From contig NZ_BSSU01000012.1 in the NCBI RefSeq assembly GCF_030161415.1, positions 62,001 through 126,000 of the forward strand: a stretch of 64,000 nt of DNA, read 5' to 3'. Below the pieces are notes generated by a model. That model worked only from the letters and a program-made list of their open reading frames with translations, did no database searches and was not told where the DNA came from. Origin of the DNA: Thalassotalea eurytherma. GTDB lineage: Bacteria > Pseudomonadota > Gammaproteobacteria > Enterobacterales > Alteromonadaceae. The translations under genes were made by a program, and so were the position numbers. Below, one piece after another: positions 1 through 11,349 of this stretch. The stretch's first letter is position 1. Every line of letters begins with the position of its first letter.

Positions 1-606
1 TACTTTTTTACCTATACCGGTTAAATAATCTGCCGTTGGGAAATCTAGTGAGAAAAAATGCGTTTCTAACCAGTCCCAAAATGGTGAGCGACCTTCTTCA
101 TCTGAAACGCCGCGCATTTCCGCGATAACTGTTTCTGAAAAACGCTCATTGTGCTCTGCCATAAACATAAAACGAAAACGAGATAAAAAGCGCCCGTTAT
201 TATTTTTTCGGCAGTTTTCAGATAAAAATAGCGTACAAATCTCTGACGCACCGGTGTAGTCATTACACAAAGATAATGTTTCTACTGTGTTATATACGTT
301 TAATTCGCGAGAGTGGTGAACAACTTTACCTAAATGGTAATGATAAAACGCATCGTCTAAACCTACCGCAGCTTCAATACCACTTGTTCCAACGACTTGA
401 CCCGTCTCGGTATCTTCCATGACAAAAAGATAACCTTCTGTACCCGGTTGAGTCACCGTTTTAGCAAATGACTCTTCAGCACGCTCAATGCGGCTTCTTA
501 ATAACGTTTCATTGACAGGTAGTGATGTAAAACCGTGTCCTGATTCAATAGCGATGCGATGCAGTGAATCGTAATCACTATGACGAATAGGGCGTATAAT
601 AATCAT
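1..606 (-). CDS. astA: Arginine N-succinyltransferase AstA, 3' end beyond window
   Basis: First step of the arginine succinyltransferase pathway: succinyl-CoA plus arginine gives N2-succinylarginine in the cytoplasm. The reading frame opens at ATG 604-606 with MIIIRPIRHSDYDSL and runs without a stop to the window edge, giving 202 of roughly 340 expected residues. Typical AstA stretches include GHGFTSLPVNE near residue 23, the VGTSGIEAAVGLD core and the FLSRFRFMFMAEH segment. It lies 70 bp downstream of the aminotransferase gene on the same strand, so the two are probably one ast operon. Identification is firm; only the truncation by the window limits it. Confidence 0.93.
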   Translation of the reverse strand, partial: MIIIRPIRHSDYDSLHRIAIESGHGFTSLPVNETLLRSRIERAEESFAKTVTQPGTEGYLFVMEDTETGQVVGTSGIEAAVGLDDAFYHYHLGKVVHHSRELNVYNTVETLSLCNDYTGASEICTLFLSENCRKNNNGRFLSRFRFMFMAEHNERFSETVIAEMRGVSDEEGRSPFWDWLETHFFSLDFPTADYLTGIGKKV

Positions 607-676
607 AAAAAAAGTCCTGTTTCGTGAAATTGACGTTCGTAAGCACTAGGCTTACGAACCATGCAAAAGCCTGTTA

Positions 677-2191
<1,515 letters not shown>

Positions 2192-3337
2192 TTAGTTAAA
2201 GTTCAGTTTCAAGTGATCAATATCGCTTTTGCGCAGTAAGCTAATGTCTTGCGTTGTTAATCCTGAAGCACTTAGCATCAATTTACTTTCATCGTTATCA
2301 ATCAATGATTCTTTGGCTAACATTCTAAAAGCAACATAACCAACCGCTTTTAAAACGATGCGTGCTAATTCGTTCATTTGTGAGATCTTAGGCGTGTGAG
2401 CAATATCAAAAATAGCGTCAGTGATACGCAAGCGCTCAAAGTTCATTAATTCAACTATGTCAGCGCTTATACCAAAGCTACGATTGGTTAACTGATCGAG
2501 AAGAAATTCTGGAGCAGTTTCTAGTTCAACCAAGGTGTTATGGAGTTTTTTATCTTTATTTTCGTACGCTTCACGCAACGCTTGCTGATGAATGTCGTTA
2601 TAAGTACGTAAAAAGCAACGTGTCACAGCTATGTTGCCAATATTAATGAGCATACCTGCACAAAATGCATGGTATTCATCTAGGCCGTAAGATTTTGCGA
2701 GTGTTTTTGAAGCAATACCAATCGATAAACTATGGCTCCACAACTTACGTTTCATCAGGCCAAAGGGCTGAGTTGTAGGTGGCAACCAGTGTTTTAGAAT
2801 AAAGGTTGGCGCAACCAGTTTTAGGTTGTCTAATCCGATATAACTTAATGCCAAATTCGGGTTGGTGACTTTTACATCTGAATTTTTACGGTACTGTGGC
2901 TTATTAACTAGGTTGACGAGTTCATCACCAAGCCAAGGGAGTGAATTTACCAATGGTGTTATACGTTTGATTGACGCCGCTTTCAGTGAAAGCAACTCAA
3001 GAATATCGGCAGTAGCCATTTGAATGTTTAACGTACTGCTAAATAGTAGCTCTTTATTATCAAATTCTTCGTTGAAGCCTGAGCGCACTTTGGCATAAAG
3101 ATCTTCCATCACTTGTTGCTTGAAGTGATTTTTACCATATTCTTCAATAATTTTATTTTTGTTGGCTTGTGCTTCAACAGCCAACAATTCACGACGACGA
3201 TTAGCTTGCTCGCTACCTTGGTAATCAACAAATACATGCTCACCAAGGCTTTGCTTTGCAAATTCACTACTAATGCAAAGGCTTAAGGCTCGGTTGTAAA
3301 TTGCAGTAACTAATTCGTTTTGCTCAAATATTTTCAT
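2192..3337 (-). CDS. HDOD domain signalling protein
   Basis: 381-residue cytoplasmic protein with an HDOD-type helical domain in its middle and C-terminal part. The LKLVAPTFILKHWLPP and HSLSIGIASKTLA segments (about residues 170-220), then FCAGMLINIGNIAV, follow the usual HDOD layout, where a degenerate HD-like fold lacks full metal ligands. The N-terminal 100 residues are charged and probably helical. HDOD proteins act as non-enzymatic hubs in signalling, biofilm or stress pathways; the target here is unknown. It stands alone with its own upstream gap and is followed by astC on the same strand. Confidence 0.75.
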   Translation of the reverse strand: MKIFEQNELVTAIYNRALSLCISSEFAKQSLGEHVFVDYQGSEQANRRRELLAVEAQANKNKIIEEYGKNHFKQQVMEDLYAKVRSGFNEEFDNKELLFSSTLNIQMATADILELLSLKAASIKRITPLVNSLPWLGDELVNLVNKPQYRKNSDVKVTNPNLALSYIGLDNLKLVAPTFILKHWLPPTTQPFGLMKRKLWSHSLSIGIASKTLAKSYGLDEYHAFCAGMLINIGNIAVTRCFLRTYNDIHQQALREAYENKDKKLHNTLVELETAPEFLLDQLTNRSFGISADIVELMNFERLRITDAIFDIAHTPKISQMNELARIVLKAVGYVAFRMLAKESLIDNDESKLMLSASGLTTQDISLLRKSDIDHLKLNFN

Positions 3338-3407
3338 AACACGTATTTACTTATCGACAACTTTCTTTATCGGCAATCAATCTAAGTTCATTAGAGGTAT
3401 AGTCGAT

Positions 3408-3992
3408 TTAATTATATAAATGAATAAAGTTTTTTAGCAATTCATGACCTTGTTTCGTCAAAATTGACTCAGGATGAAATTGTACACTCGCAATCGGTAA
3501 GCTGTTGTGCTCAAGGGCCATGATTTCGTCAATGTCACCTTGCGGCGTTTCAGACCAAGCTGTTATGACTAATTCATCAGGCAAGCTATCTTTATCGACA
3601 ATAAGCGAGTGATAACGAGTAACCTGTAAAGGATTTTCCAACTCTGCAAATAACCCTTTGTTATTGTGTTTGATCATAGATGTTTTGCCATGCATCACTT
3701 TCCTTGCTTTTTGCACGTTAGCACCAAAATGTTGTGCAATTGCTTGGTGACCTAAACAAACACCTAAAATGGGTAACTTGCCAGCAAACTCTCTCACCAC
3801 TTCGAGAGAAATACCTGCGGCATCAGGATTACATGGGCCTGGCGAGATAACGAGGTATTTCGGTGACATTTTCTCTATGCCTTCAAGGGTTACCTCATCA
3901 TTACGACATACAACAACTTCTTGTCCTATTGCTTGAAAGTAATGAACTAAATTGTAGGTAAATGAATCGTAGTTATCGATCATTAATAGCAT
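3408..3992 (-). CDS. pabA: Glutamine amidotransferase, aminodeoxychorismate synthase component II
   Basis: Class I glutamine amidotransferase of 194 residues that supplies ammonia for 4-amino-4-deoxychorismate (folate route) or anthranilate synthesis. It begins [16 protein letters not shown], has the oxyanion segment [11 protein letters not shown], the nucleophile in [10 protein letters not shown] near residue 79 and the His-Glu pair in SVQFHPES near residue 170. PabA and TrpG are nearly indistinguishable by sequence. No trp genes are nearby and the argD/astC-astA neighbourhood is the one usually seen for pabA, so PabA is preferred. Confidence 0.88.
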   Translation of the reverse strand: MLLMIDNYDSFTYNLVHYFQAIGQEVVVCRNDEVTLEGIEKMSPKYLVISPGPCNPDAAGISLEVVREFAGKLPILGVCLGHQAIAQHFGANVQKARKVMHGKTSMIKHNNKGLFAELENPLQVTRYHSLIVDKDSLPDELVITAWSETPQGDIDEIMALEHNSLPIASVQFHPESILTKQGHELLKNFIHLYN

Positions 3993-4062
3993 GTGATGAT
4001 TACCAGTACTTCTTCAGGGCGAGCTATTTTAACCAAAGGTGGTCATTATGCCTAAGTTTTTC

Positions 4063-4590
4063 TTAGCTTAACATGCGTTGATAGAAACAAAGGTTCAACC
4101 ACTTATCAAATTTGTAGCCAACTTCTTTTAAAGTACCGGCATGAAAAAAACCAAATTTTTTATGCAGTGCAATACTTGCATGGTTGTTTTCATCAATTGC
4201 CGCTATCAAGGTGTGGATATTTTGAGACGTAGCTTTGACAAGTAGCGCTGGTAGCAAATGGCTAGCAATTCCTTGTCCTTGCGCTTTATCATCTACATAA
4301 ATGGCAAGCTCAGCGGTAAATTTATTGGCAGGATATGGCCTAAACATGCCGTAGCTCGCAAAACCGAGTAGTGTCTTGTCACTATCAATGATCCCTATCA
4401 CAGGGAATTTATGTTGGTTCTTGTTGGTAAACCAATGCTCTATATCCAAAATAGAACGTGGTTGATATTCGTACAGCGCTGTCGAGTGCATAATCGCATG
4501 GTTAAACATCGTTAGTATAGCTTCGCCATGCTCTTCAAAACTGCAATCGATAATTTGCATGGTACTATTTTTTTCTTTGGTCTCTGTCAT
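4063..4590 (-). CDS. GNAT N-acetyltransferase, phosphinothricin acetyltransferase-like
   Basis: 175-residue acetyl-CoA-dependent acetyltransferase. The acetyl-CoA pyrophosphate loop is AQGQGIASHLLPALL (about residues 105-120), and the C-terminal HKKFGFFHAGTLKEVGYKF motif is typical of the PPT/methionine sulfoximine acetyltransferase subgroup, which acetylates small amino-acid analogues. The start may be ATG 4590 or the internal ATG at 4560. It begins 5 bases after the pxpC stop on the same strand, so it is probably the last gene of the pxp operon. The natural substrate is unknown. Confidence 0.78.
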   Translation of the reverse strand: MTETKEKNSTMQIIDCSFEEHGEAILTMFNHAIMHSTALYEYQPRSILDIEHWFTNKNQHKFPVIGIIDSDKTLLGFASYGMFRPYPANKFTAELAIYVDDKAQGQGIASHLLPALLVKATSQNIHTLIAAIDENNHASIALHKKFGFFHAGTLKEVGYKFDKWLNLCFYQRMLS

Positions 4591-4595
4591 ACCGG

Positions 4596-5588
4596 TTATT
4601 GTGGCATAAAACGTTGATAAAATGCGTTTAATTGACTTTGCGCTTGTTCAATTTCTGCAGGGATAAATTTTACTTTTTGCCCGGGTGTAAGCTGAGCTAA
4701 ACGGAATAAATCTATTTGAAAAACATTACCTAGTGTAGGGTAACCCCCCATTGTTTGACGATCTTTCATTAAGACTAATGGTAGCCCCGAAGGAAGTATT
4801 TGAATTGTGCCAAAATTTACAGCACTTGAAAGTGTTTGGCTAAGTTTGCTAAATGCGTGACCTGTCGTTAGTTCTTTTTCAAATTGATAGGCCATTCGAT
4901 TACTATTACTATCTACGATAAAAGTTGTGTTAAGCCAATCTTCTTGTTGATGATTAGGTGCGTCAAACCAATGTTGATGCGGCATGAAACGCAAATAAAG
5001 TACATCGCTAGCGTAAAAACCTGCTGGCGTGTATTTTGTTAAGTCTAATATTGTTTCGGGTAAATCATCAGACGATCGGGAAAATGGTAACTCTTGACCT
5101 TTAACAAGTGGTGAAAGAACAGGCATCTGCTGATTTGCAACAACGCTTTGAGCGCGAGATCCGAGAAATTGAGGGGAACGAATGCCTCCTTTAACTGCAA
5201 CATAGCTAATAACACCTGTTGAGGGCCGATTAAGCACTATGCTATCACCGGCTTCTACTAAATAAGGTTGCCACATAGGGATATCGCTATGCGATTTATT
5301 TTTTGAAGTGACATAGGGCTGGCAATCAGCACCTGTAATCGCGATATAACAGCTATCATCAAACGCCAATTTTATTTGGCCATAGAACACTTCTAGGCTT
5401 GCATTTTGCTCATTAGATTTGTCGTTTCTTGTTGTAAAAACATGATTGCCTAAACAATGGTTGGCTTTTAAAAACGCAAACTCATCTGCAGCACCATTAA
5501 CGCTAATCCCTTGGTGTTGATGTCTAAACCGGCCAAAATCTTGAATAAGCGCAAGACTATTAAGTTCAATAATTGACATGCTTGCCAT
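4596..5588 (-). CDS. pxpC: 5-oxoprolinase subunit C (biotin-dependent carboxyltransferase-like)
   Basis: Third subunit of the ATP-dependent 5-oxoprolinase PxpABC, which opens pyroglutamate to glutamate. The 330-residue protein shows the family start SIIELNSLALIQDFGR, then GISVNGAADEFAF, and the C-terminal MGGYPTLGNVFQIDLFRLAQLTPGQ. The frame is open further upstream but that extension reads through pxpB; the start taken is ATG 5586-5588, one base after the pxpB stop, with an AGGGAG site about 8 bases upstream. Translational coupling to pxpB is likely. The family is related to KipA and the urea carboxylase C-terminal domain. Confidence 0.87.
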   Translation of the reverse strand: MASMSIIELNSLALIQDFGRFRHQHQGISVNGAADEFAFLKANHCLGNHVFTTRNDKSNEQNASLEVFYGQIKLAFDDSCYIAITGADCQPYVTSKNKSHSDIPMWQPYLVEAGDSIVLNRPSTGVISYVAVKGGIRSPQFLGSRAQSVVANQQMPVLSPLVKGQELPFSRSSDDLPETILDLTKYTPAGFYASDVLYLRFMPHQHWFDAPNHQQEDWLNTTFIVDSNSNRMAYQFEKELTTGHAFSKLSQTLSSAVNFGTIQILPSGLPLVLMKDRQTMGGYPTLGNVFQIDLFRLAQLTPGQKVKFIPAEIEQAQSQLNAFYQRFMPQ

Positions 5589-5589
5589 A

Positions 5590-6315
5590 CTAGCGCTCCC
5601 TCGCGATATTGCCGCCTTGAGCGATAAACGCTTCGCGAGAAATAGGGTTAAAACTGACAATATCACCAACGTTGATAAGTGGTTTGAATTGATTTTTTGC
5701 CATTGCGTACATAACGTTTGGCGTTTGGCCGATAATATGCCAGCCTCCAGGACTGCTGTCAGGGTAAATAGCCGTTTGATGGTGTGCGATTGCAACTGCG
5801 CCAGCAGGAACTTTTTTACGAGGAATTGTTTTTCTAGGTAGCTGTAAGCGTTTATCTAAACTAGCGAGATAACAAAATCCGGGTGTAAAACCAAGTGCAT
5901 AAGCACGATAGGTTCTACTTGTATGCCAGTCTATGATGTCCTCTAGCGTACACTGCTTTTGTTGGCAGATGGTTTCAATATCCCAACCCGTTGCAACGTC
6001 ATAGCAAACATCAATGGTAATCTGCTTAGCTTGTGAGGCGATTAAAGGTTTCTCATCAGCATTTAAGATCGCTTGTTCAATTGCTGAAATAAGTTTTGCT
6101 TTGAAATCGTGAGCACTAATTGCTTCAAATCTATAATAAACTAATAAGCTATTGTAGGAGCAGACTTGCTCGATAAACCATGGTTGTATGTTTTCAACAA
6201 GCTCACTGACAGAGATAATATGTTGGTGTAATTGCGCACTTATCAGCTCAGGCCATTGGATTAATATCGCATTTTCACTATACGAAAAAACTTTATAGTC
6301 GCTGAGCTCAAGCAT
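5590..6315 (-). CDS. pxpB: 5-oxoprolinase subunit B (KipI/PxpB family)
   Basis: 241-residue cyclophilin-like subunit of 5-oxoprolinase. Family marks are YSENAILIQWPE near the N terminus, the AYALGFTPGFCYLASLD segment near residue 140 and RKTIPRKKVPAGAVAIA, then SPGGWHIIGQTP. Its start overlaps the end of pxpA by 8 bases and it ends one base before pxpC, so the three subunits are translated together. Homologues include the B. subtilis kinase inhibitor KipI, but the operon context favours the oxoprolinase role. Confidence 0.88.
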   Translation of the reverse strand: MLELSDYKVFSYSENAILIQWPELISAQLHQHIISVSELVENIQPWFIEQVCSYNSLLVYYRFEAISAHDFKAKLISAIEQAILNADEKPLIASQAKQITIDVCYDVATGWDIETICQQKQCTLEDIIDWHTSRTYRAYALGFTPGFCYLASLDKRLQLPRKTIPRKKVPAGAVAIAHHQTAIYPDSSPGGWHIIGQTPNVMYAMAKNQFKPLINVGDIVSFNPISREAFIAQGGNIARER

Positions 6316-7039
6316 TAAGTTCTTGCCTAACTGTTTTTGCTATTTCTACAGCAAGCGGATGATCGCCATGAATGCATAAAGTATCAATTTTCATATTAAG
6401 TTCGACACCATTTAGTGACTGAATCGTACCTTTCGTTTTAAGCTGTTGGCTACGATGTTTAATTAAGTCTAGTTCATTAATTGATGCATTGGCGTTTGTT
6501 CGTGAAACAAGTAATCCGTTGTCTTGGTAATGTCTATCTATAAACGCTTCAAACTGCAGTGATATCTGATATTTGTTAGCTAAATCAATAAAGGCCTGAT
6601 TGTCTGGCAGGGCCTGTATCACTAAAGTAAGTTGGTGTGGGATTTCTTTGATTGCGTGACAAATGTTTTCAAATATTTCGACGTTCTTCATCATGTCGTT
6701 GTATAGTGCGCCATGTGGTTTTACATAGGACATTTGCAAACCATGAATTTGAGACATGCCATATAATGCCGATACCTGATATTGAATCGCTTTAATTAAT
6801 TCAAGTTTACTCAATTGCATCGAGCGGCGACCAAAGCCAACCAGATCTGGGTAACTAGGGTGGGCGCCAATCGTTAAGTTGTGCTGTTTAGCAAGTTCAA
6901 GTGTGGTCGCTATTGTGACTGGATCTGAGGCGTGAAAGCCGCAAGCGATATTTGCCATATCGATGTAAGGCATGATGTGCTCGTCTTGCCCCATTTGCCA
7001 AAGACCAAGCCCTTCGCCTAAATCACAGTTAATTTTCAT
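6308..7039 (-). CDS. pxpA: 5-oxoprolinase subunit A (LamB/YcsF family)
   Basis: 243-residue LamB/YcsF-family protein, first subunit of the PxpABC 5-oxoprolinase. It opens with KINCDLGEGLGLW and contains MANIACGFHASDP, IGAHPSYPDLVGFGRR, the VKPHGALYNDM motif and the C-terminal CIHGDHPLAVEIAK, all characteristic. It is first of the pxpA-pxpB-pxpC run and overlaps pxpB by 8 bases. The MOSC/ferredoxin gene ends 13 bases upstream on the same strand, so transcription may begin before that gene. Confidence 0.92.
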   Translation of the reverse strand: MKINCDLGEGLGLWQMGQDEHIMPYIDMANIACGFHASDPVTIATTLELAKQHNLTIGAHPSYPDLVGFGRRSMQLSKLELIKAIQYQVSALYGMSQIHGLQMSYVKPHGALYNDMMKNVEIFENICHAIKEIPHQLTLVIQALPDNQAFIDLANKYQISLQFEAFIDRHYQDNGLLVSRTNANASINELDLIKHRSQQLKTKGTIQSLNGVELNMKIDTLCIHGDHPLAVEIAKTVRQELNA

Positions 7040-7052
7040 GTTTGCTACCTAA

Positions 7053-8198
7053 TTAATCTTTGCTGATAACCACATCTGATTGCGGAATTGAGCTACACGC
7101 AAGAATGTAACCTTCATCTTGTTCTTGAGGTGATAAACCATCTGTAGCCAGTTGTCTAACGTCACCGGAATTGAGCTTTACTTTACAACGACCGCACATA
7201 CCTCCTCGACAAGAATAAGGGAGAATTAAACCAGCCGCTTCCCCTTGCTCTAAAATCGTTTCTTGGCTATTACCTGGCACGTATTTGTCCCAGCTATCAA
7301 ATAATATATTCACGTTAGCGTTTTCCTGTGCAGTTTGAGGAGAATTGTCTGGCTCTTTAGGCTTCAGTTGACTAGAACGTTTATTGATAAAGGTTGGAGG
7401 TGATTGTTTAGCAATAACTTCAACGCTATCAAAAACGCTAATTTTTCCTTGGTTGAGTGGAATGATGTTTTGTCCAAAACAGACGTCACCACCAGCTAAT
7501 TGACGATATTTTTTTAAGCTATGAAGTGGCTCTTGCTTCGGGTGCTTTTCTGCCGTGCTTGGATTAATCGTGGTAAAAATGCAACGAGTACAAGGCTTAA
7601 CCACGTCAAACTCTACTTCACCGATACGAATTCTTGACCAAGTATCTTCTTCATAAGGCTGACAGCCTGATACCACAAGGTTTGGTCTAAATTGGGTCAT
7701 TGTCGTCTTATGGTAACTTCTTGCATTTAGGTCGTTAAGTGATGCTTCAGAGGTTAAAAGCAGTGGATAACCATCAGCAAAAGAAACTTCACTTGTTGAG
7801 TCTTTCACAGGGCGAGAGGAATGTTTACCAAAGTACATGAGTTTACATGACTCATTTAAATACTGTGATAGCCAAGTGTCATATCGCTCGTTACAGTGCT
7901 GGGCATTAATTGTATCGTTCCATACGTTAACACTTTCATAATTTTCCTGAAAGTCGTCATAATGAATCGATAAAACAGGCATGCCAGGAGCAACGAGTTT
8001 CAGACCTGTTGGAGTGATCACACACTGAATTAAACATAAATGATGATGTGTTCGAGCAGTGATGAATTCACCATTTGGCTTAGTGATAACAAAACGGCGA
8101 TCAAAACTTAGGCCTAATTCGTCGACCCAGGTTTGAGAAAGGTGAATGCCTCCCGCAGATTTAATTGGATATACTGTGATTTCACTAACTTTCGACAT
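7053..8198 (-). CDS. MOSC domain protein with C-terminal 2Fe-2S ferredoxin domain (YcbX-like)
   Basis: Domain order: MOSC N-terminal barrel (VSEITVYPIKSAGG at the start), MOSC domain with the key cysteine in VVKPCTRCIFTTINP near residue 220, then a plant-type 2Fe-2S domain with CRGGMCGRCKVKL and a final cysteine in ILACSS. YcbX-type proteins pass electrons to the molybdenum cofactor and detoxify N-hydroxylated bases. The start chosen is ATG 8196-8198, preceded by AGGA at good spacing; ten more residues could be read from 8228. It sits 13 bases upstream of pxpA, a linkage with no obvious functional logic. Confidence 0.85.
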   Translation of the reverse strand: MSKVSEITVYPIKSAGGIHLSQTWVDELGLSFDRRFVITKPNGEFITARTHHHLCLIQCVITPTGLKLVAPGMPVLSIHYDDFQENYESVNVWNDTINAQHCNERYDTWLSQYLNESCKLMYFGKHSSRPVKDSTSEVSFADGYPLLLTSEASLNDLNARSYHKTTMTQFRPNLVVSGCQPYEEDTWSRIRIGEVEFDVVKPCTRCIFTTINPSTAEKHPKQEPLHSLKKYRQLAGGDVCFGQNIIPLNQGKISVFDSVEVIAKQSPPTFINKRSSQLKPKEPDNSPQTAQENANVNILFDSWDKYVPGNSQETILEQGEAAGLILPYSCRGGMCGRCKVKLNSGDVRQLATDGLSPQEQDEGYILACSSIPQSDVVISKD

Positions 8199-8360
8199 GC
8201 TGGCGTTCCTATGCGCGTTAAAATCCAAATAGTTGTTTAGTAAAAACTTTGTCTTGTTATTTTTGCATCGCCAAATAATTAAGACAAATGTTATATTACG
8301 GTGAGTTTAGTTGTCCTTACAGATAATTTTAGGATTATTTGTTAGCAAAAGAGAAAATTA

Positions 8361-9746
8361 ATGCATATACATATTTTAGGGATCTGTGGCACTTTTATGG
8401 GTGGCATTGCTGCTATCGCAAAAGAAATGGGGTTTCGGGTCTCAGGGTGTGACGCTAACGTTTACCCGCCAATGAGTACACAACTTGAATCTTTGGGTAT
8501 TGAATTAATGCAAGGATACCAAGTTGAGCATCTTGCTGATGAACCTGATTTAGTGATTGTGGGTAACGCAATGGCTCGAGGAAATCCGTTGGTAGAATAT
8601 GTATTAGATCGCAACATTCCTTATACATCAGGCCCTCAATGGTTGTTAGAAAATGTACTTAAAGACCGCTGGGTATTAGCTGTCTCCGGCACGCACGGTA
8701 AAACAACAACCTCTAGTATGCTGGCATGGATTTTAGAGTACGCTAAGTTAACGCCGGGCTTTTTAATTGGCGGCGTACCACAAAACTTTTCTAGTTCAGC
8801 ACGTTTAGGAAATAGCCCGTTTTTTGTCATTGAAGCCGATGAGTACGATACTGCCTTTTTTGATAAGCGCTCAAAGTTCGTGCATTACAGACCGAGAACA
8901 TTGGTCATCAATAATATGGAATTTGATCACGGTGATATTTTCAATGATATCACTGATATTCAGCGACAATTTCATCACCTGATTAGAATGGTACCAAGCA
9001 ATGGTTTAGTTTTATCACCAGCAAACACGCAAACCATAGAAGAAACGTTGAAGTTAGGCTGCTGGACACCTCAAGAGCAAATGTCATTATCAGATGAATT
9101 GGTTGGCTGGAGCGTTCGAAAGTTAAAAGCCGACGGTAGTGAATATGAAGTGTACTTTAAAGGCACCTTGCAAGGTGTTGTTAATTGGCAGTTGATTGGT
9201 GATTTCAATATTGAAAATGGTCTTATGGCGATAGCTGCAAGTCGACATGCTGGCGTGCCAACTAACGTCGCGATAGAGGCGTTAGCCGAATTTGTTAACA
9301 CTAAAAGACGCTTAGAGCTTAAAGGTGAAGTGAATCAAGTGAAGGTGTATGACGATTTTGCTCATCACCCAACGGCAATTGCTAAGACACTTGATGGATT
9401 GCGCAAACACGTAGGCCAATCACGTATATTGGCGGTGCTAGAGCCTCGCTCAAATACGATGAAGTCGGGTATTCATAAAGAGACCCTACCAAAGTCACTA
9501 GCATTGGCTGATCAGGTATTTGTTTTTCAAGGCGAGCAAGTGAAGTGGTCAGTGAGTGAATTGATTGACGCTTGTCATCAACCCTGTAATGTCAGCAATG
9601 ATATTAATAAATTGGTAGACATGGTAGCTGATGAAGCTACGTCGACGGATCATATTTTAGTGATGAGTAATGGTGGGTTTGGCAATTTTCATCAAAAATT
9701 AATTGACGCTTTGTCGTTACGTTTAACTGCTCAGGGCAAGGGTTAA
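8361..9746 (+). CDS. mpl: UDP-MurNAc:L-Ala-gamma-D-Glu-meso-DAP ligase Mpl
   Basis: Peptidoglycan recycling ligase that joins UDP-MurNAc to the recovered murein tripeptide in the cytoplasm. The 461-residue protein starts [17 protein letters not shown], typical of Mpl rather than MurC, has the ATP loop [13 protein letters not shown] near residue 110, the [16 protein letters not shown] Mur-ligase segment and [11 protein letters not shown] in the C-terminal domain. ubiX follows after 2 bases, so the two are co-transcribed. The divergent MOSC gene starts about 160 bp upstream; that gap holds the mpl promoter. Confidence 0.94.
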   Translation: MHIHILGICGTFMGGIAAIAKEMGFRVSGCDANVYPPMSTQLESLGIELMQGYQVEHLADEPDLVIVGNAMARGNPLVEYVLDRNIPYTSGPQWLLENVLKDRWVLAVSGTHGKTTTSSMLAWILEYAKLTPGFLIGGVPQNFSSSARLGNSPFFVIEADEYDTAFFDKRSKFVHYRPRTLVINNMEFDHGDIFNDITDIQRQFHHLIRMVPSNGLVLSPANTQTIEETLKLGCWTPQEQMSLSDELVGWSVRKLKADGSEYEVYFKGTLQGVVNWQLIGDFNIENGLMAIAASRHAGVPTNVAIEALAEFVNTKRRLELKGEVNQVKVYDDFAHHPTAIAKTLDGLRKHVGQSRILAVLEPRSNTMKSGIHKETLPKSLALADQVFVFQGEQVKWSVSELIDACHQPCNVSNDINKLVDMVADEATSTDHILVMSNGGFGNFHQKLIDALSLRLTAQGKG

Positions 9747-9748
9747 CC

Positions 9749-10378
9749 ATGTTAAAAGAACAATCGAACTTTACTGACACTATTACACTAGCGGTAACAG
9801 GAGCGTCAGGTTCTGCTTATGCGCTTCGCTTGTTAGAATGCTTGGTCGCGGCCAACTATCAAGTTTATTTTCTGTTTTCTTCTGCAGCACGTGTGGTGTT
9901 TGATACCGAAGTTGACTTGAAGTTGCCTGCATCGCCTGACGCTGCTGCTGAGTTGTTAACTCAAAAATATCATGCACAGCCAGAGCAAATAAAAGTGTTT
10001 GGCAAGGAGCAGTGGTTTTCTCCTGTAGCTTCTGGCTCAGCTGCACCTCGAAAAATGATTGTATGTCCTTGTTCGACAGGTACATTAGCTGCGATCAGTC
10101 AGGGGATGAGTGACAATTTAATTGAGCGAGCCGCCGATGTAGTAATTAAAGAGCGTGGCCAACTGATTATATTGCCTCGTGAAACACCATTTTCTACTAT
10201 CCACCTGCAAAATATGCTGACCTTATCGCAAATGGGCGTGACCATCATGCCATTAGCGCCAGGCTTTTATCATAAACCTCAAGGTATTAATGATTTAATC
10301 GACTTTATGGTGGGGCGGGTGTTAGATCATTTATCAATAGAGCAAAAGATTATGCCGCGTTGGGGCTATCAGCGTTAG
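9749..10378 (+). CDS. ubiX: Flavin prenyltransferase UbiX
   Basis: Makes prenylated FMN, the cofactor of the UbiD decarboxylase in ubiquinone synthesis. The 209-residue protein carries the flavin loop [14 protein letters not shown] near residue 18, the [16 protein letters not shown] motif near residue 115 and the [15 protein letters not shown] segment near residue 146, all UbiX hallmarks. It lies 2 bases behind mpl. Its 3' end overlaps the convergent solute-binding gene by 29 bases, so there is no room for a terminator outside coding sequence. Confidence 0.93.
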   Translation: MLKEQSNFTDTITLAVTGASGSAYALRLLECLVAANYQVYFLFSSAARVVFDTEVDLKLPASPDAAAELLTQKYHAQPEQIKVFGKEQWFSPVASGSAAPRKMIVCPCSTGTLAAISQGMSDNLIERAADVVIKERGQLIILPRETPFSTIHLQNMLTLSQMGVTIMPLAPGFYHKPQGINDLIDFMVGRVLDHLSIEQKIMPRWGYQR

Positions 10379-11123
10379 AGGTATTAATTGAAGCTTTCGA
10401 GGACATTTTATTAAGGTAGTGCTGAATTGTTTTGCTTTCCATGTTTAAAATCGCGTGATTGATACTGTTTATGTATAGCTCAGTTGCGCGATTTTTATGA
10501 CAGGTTATTTTTATTTCATCGACGATAAAGTCTAACGTAGGATCGAAGAATAGCGCGCGCTTTTGTTCATTGCTTAATAACATGTTAACACTCGCTGAGT
10601 CTTGAATCATTGCATCAACGCGCCCTATAGTAAGTAATTCAACTAACGCTTTAAAATTTGATACTTCAATAATTTTAGTTTGGTTATCACGAAGCAATTC
10701 TTTGTAGTTAGGTAATGCGTTCTTGACTACGCCAATCACTTTGTTGTCTAAACTGACTCTATTCGTTACGGGAACATTATCTTTCAGTGTATAAACATGA
10801 AATTGCTTGGTGGCAATTGGCATACTTTGAATGGTATTTTGGTTGTCCGCAATCATAGGTAGGTTACTAGCAGGCAGCACACAACTAATTTTTTTTCGTA
10901 AAAAACTTCGACGAGCTCGCGCAAAAGAAAGCACGCTATATTGGTGAACAATACCTGACGCATGTGCAATATCAGCCATCAAAAGGTCAATCGCGCCATG
11001 ATGATCATATTCAATAAAGTGCTCTAAATGTGTCGCAACCATAGAGATTTCTAGCTTATTAAAAAGCGCATCACTATAGGGCGAATAAAACAGCAACAGA
11101 AATCCTACGATTTTATACAGCAC
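10350..11123 (-). CDS. Periplasmic solute-binding protein, SBP_bac_3-like
   Basis: 257-residue secreted protein with a short hydrophobic leader ([18 protein letters not shown]) and a type II periplasmic-binding fold: [12 protein letters not shown] near residue 45, [17 protein letters not shown] near residue 127 and [19 protein letters not shown] near residue 165. It resembles polar amino-acid binding proteins, but no ABC permease or ATPase gene is adjacent, as is common for orphan members in Alteromonadales. The start is GTG 11121-11123 with AGGA upstream. Ligand unknown. Confidence 0.68.
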   Translation of the reverse strand: MLYKIVGFLLLFYSPYSDALFNKLEISMVATHLEHFIEYDHHGAIDLLMADIAHASGIVHQYSVLSFARARRSFLRKKISCVLPASNLPMIADNQNTIQSMPIATKQFHVYTLKDNVPVTNRVSLDNKVIGVVKNALPNYKELLRDNQTKIIEVSNFKALVELLTIGRVDAMIQDSASVNMLLSNEQKRALFFDPTLDFIVDEIKITCHKNRATELYINSINHAILNMESKTIQHYLNKMSSKASINTSNADSPNAA

Positions 11124-11349
11124 ATTTATCCTTATGGCCTTTGCGTATTATCACCAGTTACTATACTTGTCTATTGTTCACTTTTTCAACAGTTAATTTG
11201 TAACGTGCTTTTGAGTTTGTCGTTATTTGCAGACAAGTTAACGCATAACTGTTAAGTTTTTGTGGCAAGTATGTTCTATTACATAAAAATAAATTCCTCG
11301 CCTTTGACATGCTCAGCGGCGATTTACATTACAACATAGGGTTTAATTC

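Noticed and set aside
5589-5795. N-terminal extension of pxpC
   Set aside because: The extra codons are the pxpB 3' end in another frame; the family N terminus begins just after ATG 5588 with a good ribosome site.
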